Source of the DNA: Gigaspora margarita
Taxonomy: Eukaryota > Glomeromycota > Glomeromycetes > Diversisporales > Gigasporaceae
Direction: 5' to 3'
NCBI GenBank assembly: GCA_009809945.1
Contig: WTPW01001631.1
Coordinates: forward strand, 85,423 to 149,422
DNA: 64,000 bases
Both the position numbers and the translations under genes were made by a program. Positions 1 through 10,733 of the stretch are shown here, in pieces (positions within the stretch are counted from its first letter, which is position 1; each line of letters opens with the position of its first letter). The notes beneath the pieces are model-generated. The model did not search any database, was not told where the DNA came from, and saw nothing but the letters and a program-made list of their open reading frames with translations.

Positions 1-119
1 AAGCGTTAGTTTAGAAAAGAAAAAAAAACAGCGAAAAAAAAAAACCTACTACAAAACGAAAAAAAGAAAAAGCAGATCAAAAAAAAACAATACAAAAAAG
101 GAAAAGCACTTATCTTTAA

Positions 120-225
120 TTTGTTTCACCGGCGGGGGATGAACCGACCCCTGATCCGGCATTGGTATGCCGGGTGGGAGATATATCTCCCGGGGAGATG
201 CATCTCTCGCGGGAGATGCCTATAA
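120..225. repeat. GC-rich palindromic patch
   Basis: A short GC-rich island in AT-rich DNA. It contains the exact 16-bp palindrome GGGAGATATATCTCCC (176-191), followed by a related GGGAGATGCATCTC / GCGGGAGATGC arrangement. Nothing coding is seen. It may be the remnant of an inverted-repeat element. Confidence 0.5.
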
Positions 226-251
226 TTTCCCTTATTTTAAATTATAATCTG

Positions 252-575
252 CGATATTTATTAATCAAAGTATTTAAAATAAGTTATTCATGTTCATGAA
301 TATTTACTATTTAATTTTATTTACATTAATTTAGAGTGTGAGTATAAAGAACATTTATTAATCAAAGTATTTAAAATAAGTTATTTATGTTCATGAATAT
401 TTACTATTTAACTTATTTGCATTAATTTAGGGCATGAGTATAAAGAATATTTATTAATCAAGTATTTAAAATAAGCTATTCAAGTTCATGAATATTTACT
501 ATTTATTTATTCGTGTTATTAGTATATGAGTATAAAGAAAATTTATTAATCTAAGTATTTAACATAGCTATTCAA
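252..575. repeat. Tandem array, about 97-bp unit, 3-4 copies
   Basis: Imperfect tandem copies start near 255, 352, 449 and 541. Each contains ATTTATTAATCAA, AATAAGTTATTCA, TCATGAATATTTACTATT and GAGTATAAAGAA. Related units occur at 10196-10520 and on both sides of the LINE (18280-18379 and from 27433), so this is a dispersed minisatellite-like family. No coding capacity is evident. Confidence 0.8.
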
Positions 576-599
576 ATTTAATGAATTACAGATCGATTA

Positions 600-1488
600 G
601 CTAAAAAGTTAATAATAAAGTTGCAACATCAATAATAAAGGATTTTTAATAATTTGACTATGATTAGCTCATTGGTAGGATTACAGAATATCAGTATAGG
701 TGACCTGATTGGTCTAGCTATAATTCTAATCTAACCCTAATAGATTAAAATAGATATTTTACAACCCCATACCAGACTGATCAGATCATCCATACCATTC
801 TGATATCTCATCAGCTCTATTAATAAATCGATTTTTACTATGATAAAATCTAGTTTATACCTTTAGCTGTGATCAGGGACACAGAAAATATTTTGTAAAT
901 TTTCAAACATATCCAGATATTTGAAGTTTTGAACACTTCATATAATTCACAATTCTTATTGGTAATAAATGCTCAGGCTAATAAACACAGGAATCAATAA
1001 ATAGTGCAAATTCATGTAATTGAATTGTGTGTGATGTGAACATGGGTAAGTAGTGTCCAAAAAATTTTGTATTTTGTGCAACCCAAGCCAATCTTACATA
1101 ATAATCTTGCCCAATAATTATAAGATATTGGTCATGCAACAATTAATATAATGAAATTTGTTTTATCAGAGCAAATGATTGGCTGACACATGCTGCATAG
1201 CAGCACATTTTGACCAAACATTTGTTCTGACAAAACAAATTTTGAAATATTTATCATCGCATGATCCAATATCGATGTTATTGTACAATTATGATCATGA
1301 TTTAAAAGTAGTGATTGGCTAACTGAGTTTTAGTTTAAGATTGTTGTGATTACATAATAACATAGAAAAAATAATAATAAGAAATTTTTTTATGATCATA
1401 TAAGTTTGCACGATAACTAATTTTATTTCTAAGTAAATTGCTTGGATAGTAATTTTTGCTATTATATTACTTGGCAGTACTTAGCTAC
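600..1488. other. Gene-free AT-rich stretch
   Basis: No open frame with recognisable content, no clear inverted repeats and no RNA gene are seen between the tandem array and the LTR element. Confidence 0.5.
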
Positions 1489-2241
1489 TGTAACAAATAA
1501 TTTTTTCCTTGTTTCCCACTTCCATATTTGTATAATTCTTTAAGTTGTCACATACTTTCTATAGCCACATTAATCTTACCTTTCTAGTATTAGGCATTAT
1601 TATGTATTTTTGGTAGCTATTATTTTGGGCATATTAAAACATTGGATAGCTACGTAAATGTAGTCGTTTAAACCTGTTGGGCAATGAAGATTCAAAAAGC
1701 CCACTGCATCAATATAGTCAAAGCCGCAAAGTAAGTATAGCTATCGTAGCATAGACGTAGTAGTAGCAAAGTAAACATGTAATCTTGCCTAAGATTTAGA
1801 ATATATATAAAGGGTTGCCCTTGCCTTTAGTTTACAATAAAACAAATATATCTAATTAATGCTCTTAAAAATCATCCTTAAATAAATACTGTATTCTTCC
1901 AAAAATAAGCACCCCCTCAGAGCAATTTTTAAAGCCAAAATTCTCGTGATCCAGTGATCAGATCTGCATAATTTTGGTACCATTCGAATCAGCTTATTAA
2001 AACATTTTGAATAGTACCAAAATTATGCAGATCCAATCACTAGATCACAAGAATTTTGGCTTTCTGAGGGGGTGCTTATTTTTGGAGGAATATGGTATAC
2101 ATTCTTTTAATAATAAATATCTAATAAATCATAAATATCCGCATCCTATAAATTACTGCCAAATTCATGTGATATTCTAATATCAAACATTGGAGTTAAA
2201 CTCAGCACAAAAGTATGAAGCTCTCCTATATGATAGTTATA
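1489..2241 (+). repeat. 5' LTR (interrupted by a MITE)
   Basis: Left long terminal repeat. It aligns with 2736-3275 along its whole length except for the MITE at 1889-2095, whose removal restores colinearity. Confidence 0.85.
1889..2095. mobile_element. 207-bp Tc1/mariner-type MITE with TA target duplication
   Basis: Ends are inverted repeats (left CTGTATTCTTCCAAAAATA, right TATTTTTGGAGGAATA) with AAAATAAGCACCCCC just inside. TA flanks it on both sides (1887-1888 and 2096-2097). The homologous LTR at 2736-3275 shows the empty site AAATAAATATACATTC, which proves an insertion. A hairpin of the dispersed GATTTTGGTACCATTCGAATC family sits in its centre. Confidence 0.9.
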
Positions 2242-2722
2242 TATGTTGCCGATTGTATGAAATAGATTATCACCCATGCCTTCTAGAAGTATACAGCCTT
2301 GGTCTTCGACTTTCGCATTCAGAACATGAGTCTTGATTACGACTTTGCTATTCAACTTTTGGATAACATTGGATGTGGATAAGAAACCTTGGGTTTCATA
2401 AGAAAAATTCATGTGTACATTTGACTAAGCTAGTGATGACCTAACAGAAGATTAATGAAGAAGTAATCTCAGAAAATTTGTCTTGGTTAAATAAATTTTT
2501 TTGGGGTTTTAATTTGTTTTGTGGTTGAGATTGTGAGGGACATTTGTAGGTTGGCAATACACAGATGTGCTGATGAATAGGCAGTAATTGCAACACAAGG
2601 ACTCACGTTTGAAATTTGGTTATAAATTAGAATGACATTGTAATTTTATTTGGTTGAGTGAGTTTTCTTTTGTTTTCCTTCTTTCATTAATATTTTGTTT
2701 AGGCTCACAGGAGCTCACTCTC

Positions 2723-2735
2723 AAGGGGAAGATAT
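2723..2735 (+). other. Polypurine tract
   Basis: AAGGGGAAGATA abuts the TG of the 3' LTR, as expected for the plus-strand primer of an LTR retrotransposon. Confidence 0.75.
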
Positions 2736-3275
2736 TGTAACAAATAATTTTTTTCTCTTGTCTCTCACTTCCATATTTGTATAATTCTTTAAGTTGTCAT
2801 ATACCTTCCATAGCTACATTAATCTTACCTTTCTAGTATTAGGCATTATTATGTATTCTTGATAGCTATTATTTTGGGCATATTAAAACATTAGGTAGCT
2901 ATGTAAATGTAGTTATTTATATCTGTTGGTCAATAAAGGTTCAAAAAGCCACTGTGTCAACATAGTCAAAGCTATAAGCATAGCCATCGTAGCATAGACG
3001 TAGTGGTAGCAAAGTAAACATGTAATCTTGTCTAAAATTTAGAATATATATAAAGGGTTGCCCTTGCCCTTAGTTTACAATAAAAAAAATGTATCTAATT
3101 TATGCTCTTAAAAATCATCCTTAAATAAATATACATTCTTTTAATAATAAATGCCTAATAAATTATAAATATTCGCATCCTATAAATTACTACCAAATTC
3201 ATGTGACATTTTAACATCAACCGTTGAAGTTAAACTCAGCATGAAAGTACAAAGCTCTCCTATACAATAGTTACA
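2736..3275 (+). repeat. 3' LTR
   Basis: Right long terminal repeat of 540 bp, TGTAAC to GTTACA, without the MITE carried by the left copy. Confidence 0.85.
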
Positions 3276-3633
3276 CTACTCCATAGGTCTGATTTGAGGT
3301 CTGAATCTGAATCGTCAGATTGGTTCAGGTTATACAAAAAGCAAAATTTTTTGAATAACACTAACTTACAACTCATACAGGAGCCAAAAATTCCAGGTTA
3401 TGATATGTTGGAGTACATCGGAATCATGGTCAGCTAGATCAGAATTGATCAATTTTGCCCAAGATTATAAAAAATTTTACTAATGAAATTATATCCACTC
3501 ATTAAGTAAAAAAATGCCCAGTGATAATTTTGCTATAGAATCTGCTAACAACTAGGGCTAAATGCCAACCTATACCTGATGCATTTGATCTGGAATTTGG
3601 AGATAGCCCTATAAAAATCAAGTTTGTATCCAA

Positions 3634-3774
3634 TAATATTATCAGACATCGAACATTTCCAAATTGTCTGAAGCAATGTTCAATATCGATGAGGCACAGT
3701 TATAGTTGTCAATGGACAATGTTCAATAAATTTGCACAGGACAATTCAAACAAATGTCTGATGTCTGATAATAT
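3634..3774. mobile_element. Small inverted-repeat element
   Basis: About 140 bp bounded by inverted copies of ATATTATCAGACATC and its complement (GATGTCTGATAATAT). Non-coding, MITE-like; no clear target duplication. Confidence 0.5.
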
Positions 3775-4315
3775 ACTAATGCTTTGGCACATGACAAATG
3801 CAAAATTCCTATAAAGAAATTTATATTATTGTTCAATTCGGCATATATATTAGTGATATTAGTCAATTTGATGATAGTTGACTTAGTTGACTTAGTCAGC
3901 TAAGTTAGTTGATTTTTTGAAAAACCAGCTCAGAAATGAAGTGCCATTGAAGATTTTACGTAGTGTATGCAAATTAAATAGTGTTCATATGCAAAATCTT
4001 GCATATTTATTGGATAAATGCATATGGCAAAGCAAAGGTATGAATATATATAGAAACTTTGTATGTTATTTACATCTTCACACCCGATATAACATTGCTC
4101 CTGTATTTTGTATTGCATAGACTGACTTTTAAAGTATGATACCTGATTAGTAATTTATTTTCTCATGGTTGTCACTTAATTGCTTACCATTAGGATGCAT
4201 CTATATACAATACTATATAGTACAGTACACCAAAATTTGATTTAGTGTTTTTTTTAACTTAAATTAGGATTAGGACAGTCTAGTTAATATTAGGTTAAGG
4301 TTAAAAGTGTTTTAT

Positions 4316-4477
4316 ATATGGGAACCCCCACAGCAAAAGAAGGCAGTGGGTAAAAAATTTTGATTTTGTAATTTTATAAAAATTGCACTTCTAATACTTT
4401 AATTCTTCGAGAAATTGAGTTTTAAAAAAAAATTTTTTTTTGCCCACTGCCTTCTTTTGCTATGGGGGTTCCCATAT
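4316..4477. mobile_element. MITE with about 40-bp terminal inverted repeats
   Basis: ATATGGGAACCCCCACAGCA and its complement enclose about 160 bp. The arms continue through AGAAGGCAGTGGG, giving a long stem. Short reading frames crossing it on both strands are by-products of the palindrome. Confidence 0.75.
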
Positions 4478-5150
4478 GCAAAATCGCCTTCCTGCCACAT
4501 TTTATTAATGCGCCAAGGTGGGTTTAGACTACTATTTCTTGTATTTTTCATGTTTTTCATTTTCTTCACTTTGTTTTGTTTCATTAGAATAATCAAATTC
4601 ACACAATTTGATTGGTTGATCATCAAATTTTGCTGTGTATACACTAGAGTTGCAGGTGAAACTAATCTTCAATAGTGCACCATAGTGCACTGAGACTATA
4701 TCACCTATTGCTGTTATATCATTTTATATATCCAATTCTGAAATCATATACACTGTTATTAAATATGAAGCATTCCAATAACAGGTTTATTTTTCTTTTT
4801 TATAACAAATAAATCACTTGAGCTACCAAACTATTCAGATATATTTTTTACCAGATACAATCGCTTAATCGAATCTATTTGGCATACGTACATACTTATT
4901 TGCAGGTTAATGATAAAAAATGATAAAATAAAAATTATACTGTACTTATCTTTTTGATCTGTGTAACTGGTAGCAGTGAATTTAAAATTTTAAATTTTTT
5001 TTAAAAAATAAATAAAAAAAAATAAATAAATAAATTAAAAAAAGTGAAAAAAATAAAATAAAAAAAAGCGATTTTTATTTATATTTTTTTCCAATTTATT
5101 TTTGGCTATTTTAACATTGTATGAAAGTTGCTAAGAGAAAACTTGTTATC

Positions 5151-5234
5151 AGGTTTTCAATTATATTTTATGCTGAACTCAATCTATCAAATTTATTAGA
5201 GATTATATTTAGTACAAAAATATAATTGAAAACC
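5151..5234. repeat. Hairpin
   Basis: AGGTTTTCAATTATATTTT is repeated inverted about 40 bp downstream (AAAATATAATTGAAAACCT), forming a stem-loop. Confidence 0.6.
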
Positions 5235-5447
5235 TAATAGTGGTCTTCCATTAAGTGATTCTCATGGAAATTTCATTGAAATTTATATTATGAAATACAG
5301 ATATTAATAGCACTATTTTCTACAAATTAAATATTGAACTTCAAGCTATTATTATTTATTTAGGTTCTTGTGATTACTACATACTTATGTCAAATAATTT
5401 TCTTGTTCCTTTTATTTGTTGATATATTATATGCAGCAACAAGAATA

Positions 5448-5545
5448 AGTAAAATAGTAAATTTTGCTAGAAACTTGTTATTACTTATTAAGTAAAATAA
5501 TAAATTTTGCTGGAAACTTGTTATTTACTTATTAAGTAAAATCAG
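5448..5545. repeat. Tandem repeat, 43-44-bp unit
   Basis: Two full units and a partial one beginning AGTAAAATA, with TTTTGCTRGAAACTTGTTA in each. No coding function visible. Confidence 0.65.
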
Positions 5546-5561
5546 ATGATTTAGTTCTATT

Positions 5562-5665
5562 CACAAATCAAATCTTGATTTGATTTGATCAAACTCAAAT
5601 TTATATAATATTTGATCAAGTCAAATCTAACTTTATTAAATATTTGATTTGATTTTGCAAAATCC
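5562..5665. repeat. TTTGATTTGA-rich degenerate element
   Basis: Short run of ATTTGATTTGATCAAA words like the core of the hAT-type MITE at 23438-23721, ending AATCCTAG. Probably a decayed or partial copy of that family. Confidence 0.45.
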
Positions 5666-5866
5666 TAGTAATTTACGATAAACAAATTGATGAAATTGAA
5701 ATTTTAACAATAATAAATTATTATAAACTACTTTAAAAAATAACTAAGAAAATAAATAATTAATTGAGAAAAAGAAAATATGTAGTAGTAAGTAATCTTG
5801 AACCAAATATAATTATGCAATTAACAGTACAGTATATTATGTATACAAATATGTAAATTTGTTTTT

Positions 5867-6245
5867 TATAATTGTCCGGAGCGAAGCGGAGGACGCTATA
5901 TGTTTGTGTAAAGTGAAAAAAAAGTTTGTATGTCAGTTTGTCTGGCCACATCATGTGATATACAACCAATCACATTCAACTGATTGACAAAAACAATAAC
6001 AGATACGTAATCAACTTATATATATAATAGTGTATATATTTTTGAATATTGGCTTCGGACATACAATGCTATGCATTTACCTAGTATACAAAACAAATAT
6101 GTGGTGTTATAGTCATGTTTGTGTATTTCTATTTTGGAATTATGTATTTTCATTTTGGAATCTATGCCTTTTTTGAACTATTGTATTTCTGTTTTGAAAG
6201 CATGTATTCCATTTTGAAAATGTGTAATTCTGTTTTAAATTGTTT
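5867..6245 (+). repeat. TGTCCGG-headed repeat element, copy 1
   Basis: Begins TATAATTGTCCGGAGCGA followed by AGCGGAGG (5867-5893). A second CGGACAT word follows near 6056, and a degenerate tandem of ATTTCTGTTTTGAAA-like units ends it (about 6117-6240). The same order of parts recurs at 40937-41285, so the two are treated as one family. Mechanism of spread is unknown. Confidence 0.55.
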
Positions 6246-6296
6246 ACTAAAGTAAAAAAAAAACAAAGTTACTTACATGTTTGATTCAAGAATTTT

Positions 6297-6393
6297 TATA
6301 TATGGTGCCGATGGCTTTAACTCTGAAATCACATGACTTTGTGCACTTTTTCTAAAGTTCATATGATATAGGATAAGCCAATCAAATAGCTTG

Positions 6394-6426
<33 letters not shown>

Positions 6427-6765
6427 GCGAAATTTTTTTGTTTTTGAGAAAAAAATTTTTTTTGAATAAAAATTTGAAAAATTTTTTTTGCAGCCTGAAA
6501 TGTAAATCATGTGACTATATTAGTGCATTCTAATTGGTTTAAATTAAAAAACATATACGTTCACATTTTTGCAATTTATTAATAAATTTTTAAATTTTAA
6601 AAGGCTACTATTCTATCAGTTTAGCTTTAAATTAAAATCTAAACTACAAGTTTTATTCTTTAGATCATAAAGAACAAAACTTGTAGATTAGTTTTGCGCA
6701 TTTTATAAATTTTTAAAAGAGGAGTAGCATTTTTTGTACAGAGTTAAAGCTATCTGCACCATATA
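6297..6765. mobile_element. Foldback element, about 470 bp
   Basis: Terminal inverted repeats of about 27 bp (TATATGGTGCCGATGGCTTT on the left, complement ending GCACCATATA on the right) enclose a poly-T tract and an internal hairpin around AAACTACAAGTTTTATTCTTT. Non-coding. Confidence 0.7.
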
Positions 6766-6854
6766 AAGGCATAAAAAATTCCTTTGTAGAAATCATAATT
6801 TGAATAATATACTTTTATATTTAATAAAAAAAAGTAATTTTGCAAACCCAAAAG

Positions 6855-6957
6855 AATTTAAACACTTTATTTGAAGTCCCAACCTGAAGAACCTGGCTAT
6901 TATCCTAAAGAAGAACTTGATAACCTTGAGACCTGTTGGATCTAAAGACTAAAAAGG
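6855..6957 (+). pseudogene. Possible coding fragment, unidentified
   Basis: A short frame reads KSQPEEPGYYPKEELDNLE and is followed by a donor-like AAAAAGGTAAGT. It could be an exon remnant of a host gene, but it is too short to identify and has no upstream partner. Very uncertain. Confidence 0.2.
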
Positions 6958-7099
6958 TAAGTATATTTATTTAATACTAGTAATTATGAAATTTTATTTA
7001 TGAAACACAATAATATATTTTTTTTAAATTTTATTTTTTATTAATAAAATAATAAGATTTATTTGGATTAATAAAGTGTTTAAATTTTTTTGGTTTTGC

Positions 7100-8070
7100 A
7101 AAGCTATCTACCTTTCTTTATATTATATTATTCAGATTATAATTTCTTTTTTTTTCAATTAAAGTGCACTATTATTTTTTATTTTTATTTTTTATTTGTT
7201 TTATTTGAATTTTTTTTTAATACAAGTCACTTTTTTTTATTTTTTATTTTTTTATACAAGTTACTCTTTTTTTAGTTTTTTATACAAGTCACTTTTTTTT
7301 TATTTTTTTATTTTTTTATTTTTTTATACAAGTTACTTTTTTTTATTTTTTAATTTTTTATACAAGTCACTCTTTTTTTTTATTTTTTGGCCTTGAGATT
7401 TTTTTTATTTTTATTTTTATATTATTTTTTTTATTTTTTATTTTTTTTTTTGTTTTTATTTTTATTTTATTTTTATTTTATTTTTTATTTATTTTTTTAA
7501 ATCTTGAACCAAAATTTATTTTTATTATTATTTTTTTATTAAATCTCAAATCCAAAATATATTTTATTTATTATTTTTTTTTTTTAAATCTCAAAACCAA
7601 AATTTTTTTTTTTTTAAATTTCAAAACCAAAATTTATTTTTTTTATTTTTTATTTTTTATTATTATTATTTTTTTATTATTTTTTTTGTTTTTTTTTTTA
7701 TTTTTTATATAAATTTTAAAACCAATTTTTTATTATTATTTTTATTAATATTATAAGAGTGACTTGTATTTTTTTTTTATATTATAAAAGTGACTTGTAT
7801 TTTTTTTATATTAAAGAGTGACTTATATTTTTTTTATTATAAAAGTGACTTATATTTTTTTATATTATTAGAGTAACTTGTATTTTTTTTAATATTAGAG
7901 TGACTTGTATTTTTTTGATTATTAAAGTGACTTGTATTTTTTTTTATTATTAGAGTAACTTGTATTATTTTTTTATTGTTAGAGTGACTTGTATTATTTT
8001 TTTTTATATTATTAGAGTAACTTGTATTATTTTTATTTTTTTTTGTTTTTTATATAACGAGTGACTTGTA
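7100..8070. repeat. Poly-T tract with GTGACTTGTA array
   Basis: About 1 kb almost wholly of T and TTTA runs. The left part carries five ATACAAGTCAC/GTTAC words (about 7220-7370). The right part (7755-8070) carries about ten copies of a 25-30-bp unit, ATTAGAGTGACTTGTATTTT. The 10-mer is inverted between the two halves although the T-richness is on one strand throughout. Leucine/phenylalanine-rich reading frames here are low-complexity artefacts. Confidence 0.8.
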
Positions 8071-9452
8071 CACTCCCCTAACATTGATCACTAAAATTTT
8101 ATAATTACAAAATAACGATCATTTTTTTTACAAGGTTTTACAACTGCAATTTATCGACAACCCACTTAATAATTTGGGTTAAATTTTTTTTGTTTAATAG
8201 TTATAAAAATAAATTTTTATTTACAATTATTAATACCGTGTTGGGTAACCTTTAGCATTAATTATTGCATGAACACGACGAGTTATACTTTCAACAAGAT
8301 TTCTTAAAATTGAACTACCAATCTTAAACCATTCCTCCTGCAGGAAACTGAGTAGTTCTGACTTACTGCCTGGCAAAGAAATATGCTTATGAACTCAGCA
8401 CTCTAATTCATCCCAAAGATGTTTGATAGGATTGAGATCGGGGCTTAATGCAGGCTAAGGAAGGTCGTCAATATTATTTTTCTTAAGCCAATCTGTGGTG
8501 AAAGTTGACGTGTGGATGCTCGCATTGTCGCTTTGGAATAGATAGGTTTTTTCTCTAACAATACTATCTAGACTATCTAAAAAAAGTAACAAACAATCAT
8601 GAAGAACCTCAGTATAGTTCTTCGAATTTATATTACCAAAAACCTGAACCAAAGATCCAGGACCATAGTAACTAAAACAATCCCAAACCATTACACCCCT
8701 TTTTCCTAACCTAAACGTAGGAACCAAACAATCAATATCATATTTTTCTTTTGGTTTCTTCCAAACATACATATGACCATCCTCTCCAAACACTTCAAAC
8801 TGCAATTCATCACTCTAAACAACATTTTTCTACCTTCTATTTTAGTGTTCTCGATCTTCAGCCCACTTCAAACAAAGCTTGTTATTGTCTTTACTTACGA
8901 ACAGCTTTCTTTTTCCAACCTGGCCAAAAAATCCTTCTTCATGAAGATGACATTGTATAGTACATGTAGACACCTCGATAGAGGTTGATTCCACAAATTT
9001 ACTTGTCCAAACGTTCAAACTAGGCTTTCTATCACTTTTCAAAAAGCATATAAGGTGGTGGGTACCACGTTCAGTTACTTTAGATGTTACTCTAGGGTGA
9101 GGAAAAGGTTTTATCTCTCTATTTTTTTTGTAATAGTTGACTATGTCATAGATGGTGCTCTTCAGTAAATCTAAGGTCTGTGCGATTTTTGCTGGCCTTA
9201 TACTATTTCGCCAAACACCAACAACTTGAGCCTGTCTTTCCTCGGTTAGTTGCTTCCTTTGTTTCATGATAAAAAAAAAATTTTCTTAAAAAAAAAATAT
9301 AATCGAACAGAATGATATCTAGTGTAACTGTAAAAAAAATTTTATATATTAATATTAAGAGAATTGTTTTACAAAAAATTATTGTACAACATGAGTCATA
9401 ACCATTGATTATCTATAATTTTGAAAATTCTGTGATCAATGTCAGGGGAGTG
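8071..9452 (-). mobile_element. Tc1/mariner transposon, inactive
   Basis: 1382 bp. Terminal inverted repeats begin CACTCCCCTAACATTGATCA on the left and are complementary to the right end, TGATCAATGTCAGGGGAGTG. TA duplications flank both sides (8069-8070 and 9453-9454). It encloses one transposase gene on the minus strand, disabled by stop codons. The left TA lies inside the last unit of the GTGACTTGTA array. Confidence 0.95.
8230..9267 (-). pseudogene. Tc1-like transposase pseudogene
   Basis: DDE transposase that would cut and paste the surrounding element. The frame from ATG (9267) to TAA (8230) is 345 codons, the normal family length. The N-terminal third holds the helix-turn-helix region (KQLTEERQAQVVGVW, then AKIAQTLDLLKSTIYDIV). 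The catalytic part shows SDE, the second aspartate in QSDNASIHT, and SPDLNPIKHLWDEL. No indel is needed, but five in-frame stops interrupt it: four at conserved tryptophans (three around 8806-8842, one at 8455) and one at an arginine near 8405. The third catalytic acid, normally the E of NPIE, is K. All these changes are C-to-T or G-to-A. The enzyme cannot be active, so any movement would need another copy. Confidence 0.93.
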
Positions 9453-9720
9453 TATATAGTAAGTATGTTTATGATATGTATATTATTAATCTTTTTTATC
9501 AAATGCATATTTTTATTTATTGCAATTTATGTACCTACCAATAATATTAGCAAGCAAGTAGGCTGAATTTTGTGCATGATTGCACCACCTGGTATGTAAA
9601 TATAATTTTAGAATATTTATATTTATTCTATTGTATAACCAAAGTAAATAAATAAAAATAAAAAGCAGTATCGGTAAATTAAATTGTGATATCCAAACAT
9701 TTTTTAAACCCAAATAAAAA

Positions 9721-10090
9721 ATGGCTAACAAAGGAATTCTACAAATTACTGATGCTTTTAATCAACAAAATTTCGATAGTAGTCAAAAATTGGACAATAC
9801 GAATGATTCAAACAGAAATTATTTGCTCAGTTATCATTACGAATATAGAATAGGAATTGAAAAGAAAGAAAAAAAAGCATTCACATATTACCAAAAATTA
9901 GCAGATATAAATAATTCCAACGGAATGTACCATGTTGGATATTGTTATTATTTAGGAATTGGAATCGAAATCGATAAGCAAAAAGCATTTTCATATTATC
10001 TGAAGTCTGCTAAGGCAGGTAATTCTATAGGAATTTGGAAAACTGCCTAGTGTTATTATTATGGAATTGGTGTTGAAAAAATAAAAATAA
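9721..10090 (+). pseudogene. Sel1-like repeat protein fragment
   Basis: An ATG-started frame of 109 codons contains Sel1/TPR-like units (AFTYYQKLADINNSNGMYHV, then GYCYYLGIGIEIDKQKAFSY). After a TAG stop at about 10048 the same frame continues with CYYYGIGVEK, the next repeat, so the stop looks secondary (CAG to TAG would explain it). Sel1 repeats form helical scaffolds and in Rhizophagus often accompany protein kinase domains; no kinase domain is present here. The fragment is far shorter than normal family members and the downstream sequence turns into the dispersed tandem repeat. Confidence 0.7.
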
Positions 10091-10195
10091 ATATTCTAAA
10101 TGGATTAATAAGTAAGTTAAATTTTATTTATTATAATATTTGTAGTTTATTTAAAACAGGAAGAAGGATTTCTTACAATATTTTAATTATTAGAG

Positions 10196-10520
10196 AGTAA
10201 GTATAAAGTGCATTCATTATTGATTAGATCTATTTCAGTAATTTAAGCTTATAAATACTTATTTATTTATTGTTCGTGTTATTTAGCCCATAAGTATAAA
10301 AGAACAGTTTATTAATCAATGGAATTAAAAACAGCAAAACAAGATCACAAAACAAGAACATAAATACTTATTTACCATTATATTTAAATTCATTTCATTT
10401 ATATTATTTAGTTAGTGAGTATAAAGAACATTTATTAATCAATGGAATTAAAAACAGCAAAACAAGTTCACAAAACAAGAACATAAATACTTATTTACCA
10501 TTACGTTTAAATTTATTTCA
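10196..10520. repeat. Tandem repeat, about 123-bp unit, related to 252-575
   Basis: Two good copies and a partial one share GAGTATAAAGAACATTTATT, AATCAATGGAATTAAAAACA and GAACATAAATACTTATTTAC. The GAGTATAAAGAA...ATTAATCAA core is the one found at 252-575. Confidence 0.75.
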
Positions 10521-10733
10521 TTCAGTGCATATAGCTAGATTAGATAAAAATATAGAGCTTAAATGTCTTTCAACTGGCTATCTTATATTACATGAACCAA
10601 CAAAAAATATATGTGATAAATATAAAAAATCATTTAGTAAATTAAATGAAAAAGTATATATATATGGAAATGCTTATCATACAAATTGTTATAATAATAT
10701 ACATTTAAGATNTAATTATTGTTTAGAATATTA

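Larger units (their letters stand above)
1489..3275 (+). mobile_element. Short non-autonomous LTR retrotransposon
   Basis: Two direct repeats of about 540 bp (1489-2241, enlarged by a 207-bp MITE, and 2736-3275) begin TGTAAC and end with the inverted complement GTTACA (GTTATA in the left copy). The right copy is immediately preceded by a polypurine tract, AAGGGGAAGATA (2723-2734), the usual plus-strand primer, which gives the element its + orientation. The 4-bp sequence CTAC lies directly on both sides (1485-1488 and 3276-3279) and is a likely target-site duplication. Only about 490 bp lies between the LTRs, with no gag or pol motifs and no obvious tRNA primer-binding site. It is therefore a TRIM-like or internally deleted element moved in trans. 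The LTRs differ at many sites, so the insertion is old. Confidence 0.85.

Noticed and set aside
252..575. CRISPR-like regularly spaced repeats
   Set aside because: The units are contiguous tandem repeats of about 97 bp without unique spacers, in a eukaryotic context.
2146..2412. 88-codon minus frame
   Set aside because: Spans the end of the 5' LTR and adjoining internal DNA of a + strand element; the equivalent LTR part at 3275 does not keep it open.
4399..4675. Overlapping 81- and 86-codon frames on both strands
   Set aside because: They mostly reflect the right arm and flank of the MITE at 4316-4477; no domain or splice signals.
7090..7396. Phe/Leu-rich open frames in the T-rich tract
   Set aside because: They are translations of poly-T and TTTA repeats, with no protein-like composition.
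8751..8988. Two + strand frames of about 70 codons
   Set aside because: Antisense to the Tc1 transposase, whose minus-strand protein motifs are clear.
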